Shown: positions 1-11,200 of the stretch, in pieces
How the letters are laid out: the number at the start of each line of letters is the position of its first letter
How positions within the stretch are numbered: position 1 is the first letter of the stretch
Source: Raphanus sativus
Lineage: Eukaryota; Streptophyta; Magnoliopsida; Brassicales; Brassicaceae
NCBI RefSeq assembly: GCF_000801105.2
Contig: NC_079516.1
Location: 2,728,001 to 2,792,000 of the forward strand
Direction: 5' to 3'
Length of the DNA stretch: 64,000 bases
Notes under the pieces: generated by a model
Told to the model about the DNA's origin: nothing
What the model saw: the letters and a program-made list of their open reading frames with translations, nothing else
Databases searched by the model: none
Program-made: the position numbers and the translations under genes

Positions 1-290
1 TATCTAGTTCATTTATAAATTAAATTGTATTATATGAAATCAACTTATTTTACATGTACTTAGTTGAAAATTAAAACAAACCAAACTTTATTTTCTACTT
101 CTTTCTCTTAAAGGGTTTTCTATTGATCATATCTACATAGTATTATAAATCTCAGTTTTTATGATTGGTTTATTAAAATATTCTCCTAAAATATATTTAT
201 AAAAACTGAAATTACCATTATTTAATAATACAAACATTAACATACATTTTAAGATTTTTGTTGGTAAAATACATTGTAAGAATTTCCTTA

Positions 291-649
291 GAGCATCTTC
301 AATCCATAACACTATTTTAGTGTCAAAACTACACTATTTTAATATAGTTTCAATACTAAAAAAATTCAACTCCAACCACAACACCAATTTAACACTAAAA
401 CCAATTTTATAATATTATATATTTATGTCTTTATTTTTATTTATTTATCTATGTATTTTATTAATAAAATAAGTGAATAATATTTTAGTGGGATGAATAA
501 TGTTTTAGTGTGGTGAATAGTATCACATTAAATTTAGTGTGAAATTATAGTATTACACTAAAATGATGTATTTTTTAGTGTTCGGTTGGAGAAAGTTTTT
601 CTGTGAAAATCACAGAAAAACCTATTTTGTAGTTGAGTAGAAGATGGCC
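291..649. mobile_element. PIF/Harbinger-like (Tourist-type) MITE, degenerate
   Basis: The left end reads GAGCATCTTCAAT directly after a TTA. The right end, read on the other strand, starts GGCCATCTTCTACTC next to a degenerate TTG. The interior is AT-rich with repeated TTTTAGTGT-like motifs near both ends and no coding potential. TTA target duplication and GAGCATCTYCAA ends are typical of Tourist/Harbinger MITEs. The ends are diverged, so the boundaries are approximate. Confidence 0.5.
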
Positions 650-1188
650 TTGGGAGATGACTCCTTTCGGTATGATAATGAGATGAATAGTTAAATCTAT
701 GAGGGACATCTTTAGTAGTATGGGTCCACATATATGACACAGCTTCAAACGTTTTCTTTCCCACGACTCTTTATTTTCTTTCTAAAAGGAGTCTTTTTGT
801 CAAAAGGTGGAGATGTAGGTCATTGTGGCAATGGAAGCCATTTTGTTTTGGATGTCTAAAGAAGCTATAACTATAAGGGCATAGTCATATGAAACGTAAA
901 GATTAAAAGCGAATTGATTCTGTAAGAAAGTGCACTAACCAGGTCCATAAAACTATTCGACAGAGGTGTCACCGTATGAATTTTATCTAACTTTTTTTCT
1001 AATTAGAGTAAATGATGATAGGATTTAATGATTTATAATCCAAACTCTGATATACGCGGCAAGTTCCAAAAGTCTCCCACTAAATTAACCTATTGATTAC
1101 TTAAAAAATACTATTGGAACGTTAAAAATATAATAAGTATTAGAATCATTCATAGTAAAAAATTGAAACTAGAATAAGAAAAGAACTA

Positions 1189-1450
1189 CTCCCTCTGTTT
1201 TAAGAAAATGTATGTTCTAAAATTTTCATATTTTTTATGAAATGAAAATACGGAAAATTTTGATAATAAATCTATTATTTTCTGTTTTTAGCTGTTTTTT
1301 ATGATTTTTAACCAATAAAAATTCAGTAAATACAATTAATGTTTTTGAAATTTACAATTTGTTATTACTACATACATTGAAAATATAAAACATAGATTTT
1401 TTAGAAATAATTTTTTTTTCTAAAACATAGATATTCTGAAATGGTGGGAG
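1189..1450. mobile_element. Stowaway-like (Tc1/mariner) MITE
   Basis: The ends are inverted repeats: CTCCCTCTGTTTTA on the left and GAAATGGTGGGAG on the right, each flanked by the dinucleotide TA. About 260 bp, AT-rich, no ORF. CTCCCTCYGTTYC ends with TA target duplication are characteristic of Stowaway MITEs. It lies about 575 bp upstream of the ANAC046 start codon, in its likely promoter region. Confidence 0.65.
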
Positions 1451-1741
1451 TATAAAATAAAGAAATTTAGTAACATTGCTAACTAGGTGTAGAAAATAAC
1501 TGGTTATTTACATTAATACATATATATATATATATACACACAAATGCCAATCTCCCTGATTTTCATAAAAAAATAATATAGTAAGATATTTTTAAGCGTT
1601 TTTATGCGGGGGCTTTTTCAACAATTCAGGAAGTTGCTTAGAGCTTACGTGTCTTTGCTACATCACCAAAAAAAAAAGAAGAAAAAGGACAATTCTTGGT
1701 TTTAATTATTTTTAATTTCAAGGCTCTTATCCTTCCCTTTG

Positions 1742-1750
1742 TATAAATAA
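1742..1750 (+). promoter_or_regulatory. TATA box of the ANAC046 orthologue
   Basis: The motif TATAAATAA lies 277 bp before the NAC start codon. A pyrimidine-rich leader with CTTTCTTCTT tracts follows. This spacing predicts a transcript start near 1775 and a 5' leader of about 250 nt that includes the (AT)27 repeat. Confidence 0.6.
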
Positions 1751-1894
1751 GCCAAATGTTTTCCTAAATTTTCATAGTTTTATTTCCATTTCCTTTAACT
1801 GTCTAGTTCCTCAAAATTCTCCAACTTTTGCTTCTTCTGCTATCTTTCTTCAACCTCTTTCTTTCTTCTTCAACGTCGACGTGTGTCTGCAATA

Positions 1895-1898
<4 letters not shown>

Positions 1899-1952
<54 letters not shown>
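1899..1952. repeat. (AT)27 microsatellite in the predicted ANAC046 5' leader
   Basis: Uninterrupted AT dinucleotides for 54 bp. They lie between the predicted transcription start and the NAC start codon at 2027, so the transcript would carry a (AU)27 tract able to fold on itself. Confidence 0.9.
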
Positions 1953-1954
<2 letters not shown>

Positions 1955-2026
1955 CTGCTCTTTTCTCTTTCCATCAAGAATTTTTCTCATCTTGATTGTT
2001 TTTGATTAAAACATACATATATAGAT

Positions 2027-3364
2027 ATGGTGGACGAAGGAGGTGTAGTTGTGAACCAAGGAGGGGACCAAGAGGTGGTGGATTTGCCTCCAGGGTTTCG
2101 GTTTCATCCAACTGATGAAGAGATCATAACTCACTACCTGAAAGAGAAAGTCTTCAACGTCCGATTCACCTCGGCTGCAATTGGTCAAGCCGACCTTAAT
2201 AAGAACGAGCCATGGGATCTACCAAGTAAGTCAAGTCATTATCTATTTTTTTTTAATTTTAATTTGACCACTTCAGAAATTATCATACATCAAGATTCTG
2301 ATTCTTGAATTTACTTTTGTTGGGGGTGCAGAAATTGCAAAGATGGGGGAGAAGGAGTTTTACTTCTTTTGCCAAAGGGATCGGAAGTACCCGACTGGCA
2401 TGAGGACCAATCGTGCAACCGTTTCCGGTTATTGGAAGGCGACCGGGAAGGACAAGGAGATCCTTAGAGGCAAAGGTTGTCTTGTTGGGATGAAGAAAAC
2501 ACTTGTGTTCTATAGAGGAAGAGCTCCAAAAGGTGAAAAAACCAATTGGGTTATGCATGAGTATCGACTTGATGGCATATATTCTTATCACAATCTCCCT
2601 AAATCCGCAAGGGTATGTAATTCAATTCATTTTTATTAGAAACTTTGTGTCAATTATCTTACTTTGATGCATACAAATTGTGCTTGGTATGAAATGTGTA
2701 TCTTATAAATTATTAATTAATCCAAAAGCAAAAACAAAATCCAAATATTAACCTAATTAATTAGGAATCTTTAATTAACTAAAACTTTTGTTTTTGTTGT
2801 TTGTGATGATTATAGGATGAATGGGTGGTGTGTAGGGTTTTTCACAAGAACGCTCCTCCTCCCACTACTATAGCTACTCCTACAAATCAACTTACAAGGA
2901 TTGATTCTCTTGACAACATTGATCATCTCTTAGACTTCTCATCTCTCCCTCCTCTCATCGATCCGGGTTTCTTGAGTCAACCCGGACCAAGCTTCTCCGG
3001 TGCGGGCCAACAACACGACTTCAAACCCATCCCACATCACCCTACAACCGTGCAGATCAACAACACTTACCCATCAGCCCAAACCCTCAATTACCCTTAC
3101 CACTCGGTTCCAACTTACGGATTCGGTTCTGGTTCTGGGACCAGTTTGGGAAACAATAACAATGGTATGATCAAGTTGGAGCATTCTCTTGTGAGTGTGT
3201 CTCAAGACACCGGTCTAAGCTCCGATGTTAACACAACCGCGACGCCGGAGATATCTTCTTCGTATCCAGTGATGGGGAATATTGCGGCCAATGCGGCGAT
3301 GGTGGATGGTAACAATACGTCGTATGATGATGATGACTTGGGGATCTTTTGGGACGACTACTAA
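2027..3364 (+). CDS. NAC046: NAC domain transcription factor, ANAC046 orthologue
   Basis: Three exons, 2027-2225, 2332-2612 and 2816-3364, all with GT-AG introns, encode 342 residues. The NAC DNA-binding domain spans roughly residues 20-165. Subdomain A reads [13 protein letters not shown], followed by [46 protein letters not shown] and WVMHEYRL. The C-terminal half is a Ser/Thr/Asn/Pro-rich activation region containing [19 protein letters not shown] and an acidic end ([12 protein letters not shown]). The [17 protein letters not shown] stretch and the [18 protein letters not shown] start match Arabidopsis ANAC046 as I recall it (338 aa). ANAC046 is a nuclear activator of chlorophyll breakdown, leaf senescence and suberin genes. 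The pyruvate kinase next to it is also its Arabidopsis neighbour. The start is the first ATG after the AT repeat and keeps the family N-terminus. Confidence 0.95.
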
Positions 3365-5200
3365 CTAATTTGAAGGTGTTATTATTAGTTGTGAATCTGT
3401 CAGTGGCATTGTTACTTTGTTTAGTGATTTTAATCAGGTGATTAATTTGTTTATAAATCCATTTGGATTATTAGGTGTTCCTAGGCAATGAACTTTAGGT
3501 AGAAGAAATTGTTTACTTAGTTTTTAGTTTGGGATAAAAAGCTTTGTAAATTGAAATACATTTCCTTGTGATTAACTTGTATATATACATATTTCTAATT
3601 CTTCATATAATTTTTTTATCCTTGTTATGAAGTTTCTTATTGTTTCATTTAGAAGTTTGATGGTGAAGTGCACATAATTTTAAGATTTTGGAGAGTCAAG
3701 ATTTTATCAACTCTTGGTTATGATATAATAACAAGACAATATGTACATAGACAAGATTTCTGGTTCGAAACTAATGAAATACTAATCCCACAAGCTTGTA
3801 GTTTTAATGTAAAGTCTATGATTAGATGAGTTTGATTGGTACTATTTATCAACCAGACAACTCAATTCATAGTAGTTATTACACTACCGTCTCTTGTTTT
3901 TAAAGTCATACTTCTAGAGCAATAGCTATAATACCATGCACAGCTAAGTGCGAAATAACTATGGCATTCTCTTTATTTGGGTGAAGGAGAATATCAAGAA
4001 AGTAATTTTCCTTTTATTCACAGATCATAAAGTGGGCAAATATGGACCTATAGAATCTGAATAAACTGAGAGGAAGAACACAGCTCACGAAGCATGTGAT
4101 TGGTTCCTTAAATCTGGCCATCATCTTAGCCATTTCATATGGCTACTAAGTTAGTTTATTATTAAATTATCTAACATATAATTAAATTATATTAAAAGAT
4201 GCTTAGGAGGGACAGTAATTAATGATATATTTCTTGTAAAAACAAAATCCAGATCCCTAAGTCTTCTGTCTTAAGGAACTTAGTTATTACACTCAGCTAC
4301 TTTACGTTTTCTTACTCAGTGTTGATAAAACTATATTATAGCATAAACTTGGCTTTCAAGAGTTCAAACAAAATGTTAAATTTTTATGCGATGCTTTTCT
4401 TTTGATAACTTAAACTGTTGTATTTTTTACTTATATTTCTTATGTCATTTTACATATAACGTTTTCATGTTAATTTACGCATGGCAGTACCGTCCGTTTC
4501 CGAGCATTCGGAGAACTTGAGCATAATCTTGACCGTTTTCAAAAAGATGAGTTATCCCTAAGTTTTTTCCTCTTTAATCCTTTCCACTTTTTATTTGCTC
4601 TTAGTGATAATAAAACATAGAACTACACTATATTGAAGTTCTTGATCACATAATCTTCTGTTAAACAGCTGCAAATTCCAGTTACAAAAAAAAAAAAGCT
4701 GCAAATTGTTTTTCTTCAAAAATCAAATTAGATTATTGATATTATTTTTGCAGTACCGACAAAGAAAAAAGAAAACAAAAACACAAAATAAGAAGAAGAA
4801 AAAGAATTCATGATAGTCTTGAATGGTTGAATGATTTATCAGGAGGGTAGAGGACCAACATTAAAGCTTTCTTATTGCAATTTAATTAAAATAAAATAAC
4901 AAAAGTATCTGACTTTTTTTTTGAATGAACATAAAATTTATTCAATCAAAAATGTGCTATATCAAATGCCTCTATTGTTTCTTTTGTATAAAAATGGGTT
5001 GATAACATGGTTTGGAACAAGACAAGACTCATGAAGGAATTGACTAGACTCATAAAGTATCCGACCCTTGCATGAACCCATGAATTAGTGTGAGTTTAGG
5101 TTTGTAACCCTCTATTTATTAAAAGGTATGACTATATGCCTTTTTGATGAATATATTATTGCGCATTATAGCAAACTTTCCGTTTAAAGCAAAGCCCTTA
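3365..5200. other. Intergenic, AT-rich
   Basis: Holds the 3' UTR of the NAC gene (AT-rich, polyadenylation-like AATAAA variants near 3570-3610) and then non-coding sequence with no ORF of gene-like composition. One short poly(A)-tailed micro-insertion lies at 4667-4707. Nothing else recognised. Confidence 0.6.
4667..4707 (+). repeat. Micro-retroposon: poly(A)-tailed insert with target duplication
   Basis: The 11-bp direct repeat AGCTGCAAATT occurs at 4667-4677 and 4697-4707. Between them is CCAGTTAC followed by a run of A. This looks like a severely 5'-truncated SINE/LINE insertion that kept only its last few bases and tail. Confidence 0.6.
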
Positions 5201-6749
5201 GACCATCCACAATGGGGGATGATGAAAATCCTTAGCACACAAACCTAGATTATTATAAATAAAATAATAATATAAAAACTAAATTAACTAAGGATTGGTC
5301 TCTAAATAAGGATTATATGGACTGAATCCTTATAGAGGTGGCATGTTGCCATTGGGTGGGAGACTATTGTGTTTTGTTTGGCGATCTCTTTCTCCTCTCT
5401 GCTTCCATTCCCGTTGGGCTATCTCTTTCGTCGATTTCGTCTTGTGAGGTGAGGATTTCCTCCTCTTTTGATGTTTAGCACCACATCGAGAAGTCTGATG
5501 ATGATGTCTGGCGCTAACTCTTTTGGTATTCGTAGTCGTAGTCCTAGGGTTTTGGTGTGAAGGTACTTGGATTGATTGAACCGAACTTCTTGATTGTGAT
5601 CTGCGATTGATCATAAGTTTTCTTAGGGAAATCGATTAGGTTTTGGTACAGGGAGAGAATCAGTCCTTTGTTCGGGGCTTCTCCTTTGTTCTTATGACTA
5701 TGTTTGTGACGTATTGAACTATACCGAGAGTTTGTTTGAGTTGCATTGCTTTGCTGTGACTGAAGGATCCCTTGTTTGATGCAGTTGGAAGGGGTGAATC
5801 GATAAGGTCTAGCAAAGATGGCGAACTTGCAAGTTTCTGGAATTATTGAAAAGGTTTTTCCATCATATATTTTGAACTAAGATCGATTTTGTTATTGATT
5901 ATACAAACCTTTCTTATATCTGTGTTTTTCTGTGTTATGTTTAGATGACTGGTAAAGATAAAGATTTTAGATATAGGTAAAGATAAAGATTTTGTTATTG
6001 CTCTGTTTTTCTTATATCTGTGTTTTTCTGTGTCATCACCGAGCCAAAGTGGCAGCAGTAACAAACAGAGCAACAACAGAAGGAACACACACATAAGGAA
6101 GGCCAAAAGTGCACACCCTGTTCTAGTGCTTCCCTTGGACTTTCCTTCTCTTTTGCAGGCTTCGCTGTACCGCATGAAGAAGATATCATCCTTCAGAGCG
6201 ATCATGCAGCAATGATGATAACTGTAAGAAAATCACTAATAAGCACGGTACCTAATTGCACGTCTTGATGTTAACTTTGGGTTGTACTGAGTTCTCTTTC
6301 TTGTTGCAGTGGAAGATATTGAAGCAGCAACTAGTAGTGTGGTCAAGCTTCAGGAAGAACCAACCTATCCAATATATCTGAAGGTAAACCATTTTCCCAT
6401 ATAGATAATCTTATGGAAAACAGTAGAGATTGATCTTTATGATACTCTCTATTTGACCGCAGGCACTGATGAAGATATGTATCTAAAATCATCACCACCC
6501 AAATGTCCATAGAAATATATTAGGATTTTGCTGCCGTCGTACTTCGTTTTAAATCATAGCATTATGAATCTTTCTAGACATTGGAAACCTCTATTGTATC
6601 TCATATTACTAAGAACTTCAAAATGGAAAACACCATTGAACATATAATTTTAACTAGAGTCCTTAACTATTCAAATTTTTTTTTTTTTTAAAAATAATAA
6701 TTTAGTATTGCTAAGGACTCCAATGGTGGTAACACCATTGGAGATGCTC
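5201..6749. mobile_element. Pack-TIR element (PIF/Harbinger-like ends) with captured gene fragments
   Basis: The left end GACCATCCACAATGG follows TTA. The right end, read on the opposite strand, is GAGCATCTCCAATGG and is followed by TTA; 12 of 15 positions match. Subterminal inverted sequence (CTAAGGATTGG near 5290, TGCTAAGGACTCC near 6710) supports one element. There is no transposase ORF. Inside are exon-intron structures on the plus strand: CAND1 5' exons (annotated separately), and two later exon-like blocks, one after TTTTGCAG at 6158 and one after TTGTTGCAG at 6310 ending before GTAAACC near 6383. The last block reads [19 protein letters not shown] in one frame; I do not recognise its source. 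The Copia element inserted 12 bp beyond the right end. Confidence 0.6.
5818..5976 (+). pseudogene. Captured 5' exons of CAND1
   Basis: Exon 5818-5853 reads MANLQVSGIIEK and is followed by GT. After a typical intron ending TTTAG, exon 5945-5976 reads MTGKDKDFRY. Joined, these match the N-terminus of plant CAND1, the HEAT-repeat exchange factor that cycles cullin-RING ligase substrate receptors. In CAND1 the next residues are MATSDLL. Here the exon is cut and followed by a tandem duplication of GGTAAAGATAAAGATTTT and of the intron sequence TCTTATATCTGTGTTTTTCT. The first 160 bp before the ATG resemble a 5' UTR with an intron ending TTTGATGCAG. Only about 22 of roughly 1,200 codons are present, so no CAND1 function is possible. 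Confidence 0.7.
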
Positions 6750-6761
6750 TTAGATGATTAC

Positions 6762-6954
6762 TGTTAAGGAGGTCTAGAAGGTTCTAGACCGACATATAAT
6801 ATTGGTTCTGTTGTATAGATAAGGAAGAGTAGATATCGGAAGATTCTATGGAGATTTAGTCATATCTCTATTGTATATTGTATCATGTATATAAGTCACA
6901 CAACGTGACTAAGATAATAACAACATATACACTTCTCAATATCTCTGGTTTACA
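6762..6954 (+). repeat. 5' LTR of the Copia element
   Basis: Starts TGTTAAGGAGG and ends CTCTGGTTTACA. Read by eye it is identical to the 3' LTR at 11558-11750. It is short for an LTR, and TATA-like sequence ATATAAGTCACAC lies in its second half. Confidence 0.97.
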
Positions 6955-6968
6955 TGGTATCAGAGCCA
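6955..6968 (+). other. Primer binding site complementary to initiator tRNA-Met
   Basis: The sequence TGGTATCAGAGCCA immediately follows the 5' LTR. This is the standard Copia primer site for minus-strand synthesis from tRNA-iMet. Confidence 0.95.
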
Positions 6969-7011
6969 CAACGGCAAAGATCATAGTTTTTGTTTAATCA
7001 AGAGATCAAGT

Positions 7012-8211
7012 ATGGCAGAAGAGAAGACAGCGATCGTGAGTTCATCGAAAGCTATGGGTGAGAGTCGGACGTCTCCGTACTACCTGGCTCCTTCCGACAA
7101 TCCAGGAACAAGTATCTCACCTGTGATCTTGACAGGAGAGAACTATTCGGAGTGGTCGTCTGAGATGGAGAACGCACTTCGAGCCAAACGTAAGTATGGT
7201 TTTATTGACGGAAGCTTGAAGATTCCTGATGTAAAGGAAGACCCGATGGAGACAGAGTTGTGGAGAACGGCGAATTCGATGATTGTCGGATGGATAAGGG
7301 CGTCAATCTCACCTACTATTCGATCAACTGTTCCGTTTACTCCAGATGCGTGTAAGATGTGGAGTGAGCTTAAGAAACGTTTCTCGGTGGGAAGCGCGGT
7401 TCGTGTTCATCAGCTCAAGTCAGAGCTAGCTTCGTGCAAGCAAGAAGGATCAAGTGTGATGGAGTATTTTGGGAAGTTATCTCAAAAATGGGAAGAGCTA
7501 CTGAGTTGTAAGCCTCTTCCGTCATGTACGTGTGCTGCTTCTGAGGTGTACTCCAAGGAGTATGAAGAGGAGAAAGTGCACCAGTTTCTTATGGGACTGG
7601 ATGAAGCTAGGTATGGGAACGTTTGCACCACAATCATTGGGTCAGAGACGTTACCAGATCTTAACTCGGTGTATCAACGAGTTGTTCGTGAGGAGAATAG
7701 GATTGGAGCTTCTCGAGTGGAGTCTAAAGAAGCACCAGTCGGTTTTACTGCGAAGCTAGGAGAGGAGACGAGTGGTAGTCAAGCAGCAGTAGCACGAGGA
7801 CGAGGATCTATGGTGTGTGGACACTGTGGAAGATCCGGTCATGAGAAGAAGGATTGTTGGCAGCTCATTGGCTTCCCGGAATGGTTTACTGAACGTAACC
7901 AGTCAGGAGGACGAGGAGGTAGAGGAAGAGGCCGAGGGAGAGGTAACACATCTAGAGCTAATACGGCTCAGGCCTCTGCAGCTTCTACTCAAAGACCTTC
8001 GGTTCAGCTAAGTCCTGATCAGTGGGCGTCACTTGCGTCGCTTTTGGAGAGTCAGAAGCCGAATCCAATTCCAGATAAGTTGAATGGTATGGTCCAAACG
8101 GGTGAAGTTATTATTGACACCCGGTGCATCGCACCATATGACAGGAGACATTACTTTGCTCTCAGATATTACGAGTATGATACCTTGTCCCGTAAGGTTT
8201 GCGGATGGTAG
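7012..8211 (+). CDS. Copia gag polyprotein, frameshifted into protease
   Basis: The ORF is 399 codons. Residues about 25-230 form the DUF4219/UBN2-type gag region (SPVILTGENYSEWSSEMENAL, then RFSVGSAVRVHQLKSELASC). A CCHC zinc knuckle, CGHCGRSGHEKKDC, is near residues 270-283. A Gly/Arg-rich stretch follows. Gag forms the virus-like particle and packages element RNA in the cytoplasm. The true polyprotein should continue through the protease motif, but an extra C in GACACCCGG near 8119-8121 shifts the frame. The last ~30 residues are therefore out-of-frame sequence ending at 8211. Confidence 0.9.
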   Translation: MAEEKTAIVSSSKAMGESRTSPYYLAPSDNPGTSISPVILTGENYSEWSSEMENALRAKRKYGFIDGSLKIPDVKEDPMETELWRTANSMIVGWIRASISPTIRSTVPFTPDACKMWSELKKRFSVGSAVRVHQLKSELASCKQEGSSVMEYFGKLSQKWEELLSCKPLPSCTCAASEVYSKEYEEEKVHQFLMGLDEARYGNVCTTIIGSETLPDLNSVYQRVVREENRIGASRVESKEAPVGFTAKLGEETSGSQAAVARGRGSMVCGHCGRSGHEKKDCWQLIGFPEWFTERNQSGGRGGRGRGRGRGNTSRANTAQASAASTQRPSVQLSPDQWASLASLLESQKPNPIPDKLNGMVQTGEVIIDTRCIAPYDRRHYFALRYYEYDTLSRKVCGW

Positions 8212-11200
8212 TCATATTATGGCGACAAAGAGTGGTAGCTTGAAGTTATCTGCGAAGCTTACCTTGTTGAATGTTCTTTATGTTCAAAATTTGAACTGTA
8301 CATTGTTATCAGTTGCTAAACTGCTTCGACAGACTGGTTGTCTAGCAATGTTTACTGACACCTTATGTGTTTTGCAGGACCGTTTTACGAGGACTCTGAT
8401 TGGAGCAGGTGAGGTGAAGGATGGTGTTTATGTTTATCGAGATGTGACAGTCGCTAGAGGTCATCGAGTCAAGGCGTCGGAAGATCAGACTTTGTGGCAT
8501 CGTCGGCTGGGACATCCTGCATTTGGNNNNNNNNNNNNNNNNNNNNNNNNNNNNNNNNNNNNNNNNNNNNNNNNNNNNNNNNNNNNNNNNNNNNNNNNNN
8601 NNNNNNNNNNNNNNNNNNNNNNNNNNTGTTTTGAGTTATTTACCTTTTGTTTCTGGTGTTAAAGACGTCCCAAACAAGTTTGGTGGATGCGATATTTGTT
8701 TTCAGTCTAAACAGACAAGAGAAATGTTTTCTGAGAGTTCTAATAAAAGTTTGGGTTCTTTTGACTTAATACATATTGATTTATGGGGTCCGTATCGAGT
8801 TCCATCTTCCTGTGGTGCGGTTTACTTCCTAACCATTGTTGATGACTATTCAAGGGCAGTATGGATACATCTCTTGCTCGAGAAAAGTGAAGTGAGGACT
8901 GTCCTTCCTAACTTTATTTCTCTGACATATCGCCAGTTTGGAAGGAAAGTCAAGACGGTGAGGAGTGATAATGGGACAGAGTTTACGTGTTTGGCGAGAT
9001 ACNNNNNNNNNNNNNNNNNNNNNNNNNNNNNNNNNNNNNNNNNNNNNNNNNNNNNNNNNNNNNNNNNNNNNNNNNNNNNNNNNNNNNNNNNNNNNNNNNN
9101 NNTTTGCTAAGCAAGGGATTATTCATCAGACATCTTGTGTAAACACACCGCAACAGAATGGGAGAGTAGAGAGGAAGCATCGTCATATCTTGAATGTTGC
9201 AAGATCATTGCTGTTTCAGGCGAATCTATCTACTCGCTTCTGGGGAGAGAGTGTACTAGCTGCAGCGCATTTGATCAATAGGACTCCATCCAAGGTTCTT
9301 AATGGGAAGACGCCGTATGAGTACTTGTATGGCAAGAAACCGGCGTATGATGATATTAAGCTGTTTGGATGTCTGAGTTTTGCTCATCAGGCTAGGAGAG
9401 ATAGAGACAAGTTTGGAGTAAGGAGTAGGAAATGTATCTTTGTTGGGTATCCATTTGGAAAAAAGGGTTGGAAGTTATATGATATGGATAAAGAAGAGTT
9501 CTTTGTCTCTAGAGACGTGGTGTTTGATGAGACCGTGTTCCCTTATGCAAGTAAAGTCGCAGTTCCGAAGCAAGTACTGGTTGGAGCAGAGGTTGACATA
9601 TGTGATGAGTTATCTCAGCCAGAGACTGTAGTAGACAGGGGGAGAGTTGAGAAGATCACGCCGGTATCTTCGGATGCACAGACCACTGAAACAGAGCCGG
9701 TGGCAGAGACAGTTTCAGAAACAGAGCATGAAGGTTCTGAAACAGAGCATGTATCAGAAACAGAGCTTGGTGGAGCAGAGGTGCTGGGTCGTGGTCAGAG
9801 AGTTCCTCAACAGTCAGTTAAGCTCAGGGATTATGTACTCTACAACGCGCACAACACTCATGATAAACATAACACCATCCCTCGCACCAACTCTCCAACA
9901 GTTTCTTCGCGAACGAGTCCAGGTAAAACTCGATACCCTATAGCTGATTATGTGAGTGATGATTATTTCTCAGATGCCCATCAGGCTTTCCTTGCGGCAG
10001 TAAGCGCGGGTTTGATACCAAAGAATTATAAGGAGGCATTTAAAGACAAGAAATGGCGCAAGGCGGTGAAGGTGGAAGTAGATGCGCTTGAGTTAAGCAA
10101 CACATGGGATGTAGTTGATCTGCCTGAAGGGAAGAAAGCCATTGGTAGCAAGTGGGTATTCACCATCAAGTATAATGCAGATGGGACGATAGAGAGGTAC
10201 AAGGCAAGACTCGTCTGCTGCGGAAACCATCAAGTAGAGGGAGAGGACTATGAAGAAACGTTTGCTCCGGTAGCAAAGATGGATACTGTTAGAACTCTCT
10301 TGGAAGTGGCTGTGGCAAAGAACTGGGAAGTACATCAGATGGACGTCCATAATGCTTTTTTACATGGAGAATTGGAAGAAGAAGTATACATGAGACTTCC
10401 CCCGGGTTTTCAGTCAGATGAGCCAAACAAAGTATGCAGGTTAAAGAGATCTTTGTATGGCTTGAAACAGGCTCCGAGATGTTGGTTTGAGAAGTTGACG
10501 AAGGCTCTCACTGGTTTTGGTTTTGTTCAGTCATATGAGGATTACTCACTGTTCTGTTATGAAAAGGAAGAGAAGTGTGTGCGTGTTCTTATATATGTAG
10601 ATGATTTGATCGTCGCAGGGAATGATCTAGATATGATGATGAAGTTCAAGAAGTATTTGAGTGATTGCTTTCATATGAAAGACTTGGGAAAGGCTAAATA
10701 TTTTCTAGGTATCGAGATAGCAAGAGGGCCTCAAGGAATGTTTCTATCGCAGCGTAAGTATGCACTGGATATCGTGAGTGAGGCTGGGATGCTTAGCAGT
10801 AAGCCGGTGGCTTGTCCGATGGAGATAAATCATAAGTTGCTTGGTGATAAGAGTCCACTCTTTAGTGATCCTGTGAGGTTTCGAAGAACAGTAGGTCGTC
10901 TGGTTTATCTTACAATAACAAGACCAGACTTGTCATATGCGATACATGTGTTGTCTCAGGTGATGCATGAGCCGAGGGAGGCTCATTGGGACGCAGTGAT
11001 AAGGGTCCTACGCTATTTAAAAGGAAGTCCAGGACAGGGTGTGATGTTAAGGTCTGATAGTGATTTGAAGATACGAGCTTACTGTGATTCTGATTACAAC
11101 TCTTGTCCTTTGACAAGAAGATCTCTATCGGCATATGTGGTGTTACTTGGGAACTCACCGGTGGCGTGGAAGACTAAAAAACAGGATACAGTGTCGCACT

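Noticed and set aside
5330..5614. 94-codon basic minus-strand ORF in the Pack-TIR element
   Set aside because: It covers the likely captured 5' UTR on the opposite strand. Composition reflects CT-rich leader DNA.
5843..6205. 120-codon minus-strand ORF in the Pack-TIR element
   Set aside because: It runs antisense through captured introns and a tandem duplication, with low-complexity Cys/Leu-rich sequence and no homology I recognise.
8084..8211. Programmed frameshift between gag and pol
   Set aside because: Plant Copia elements normally use one frame. The break destroys the protease Asp-Thr-Gly motif, so a mutation or sequence error is more likely. Kept only as a low-weight alternative.
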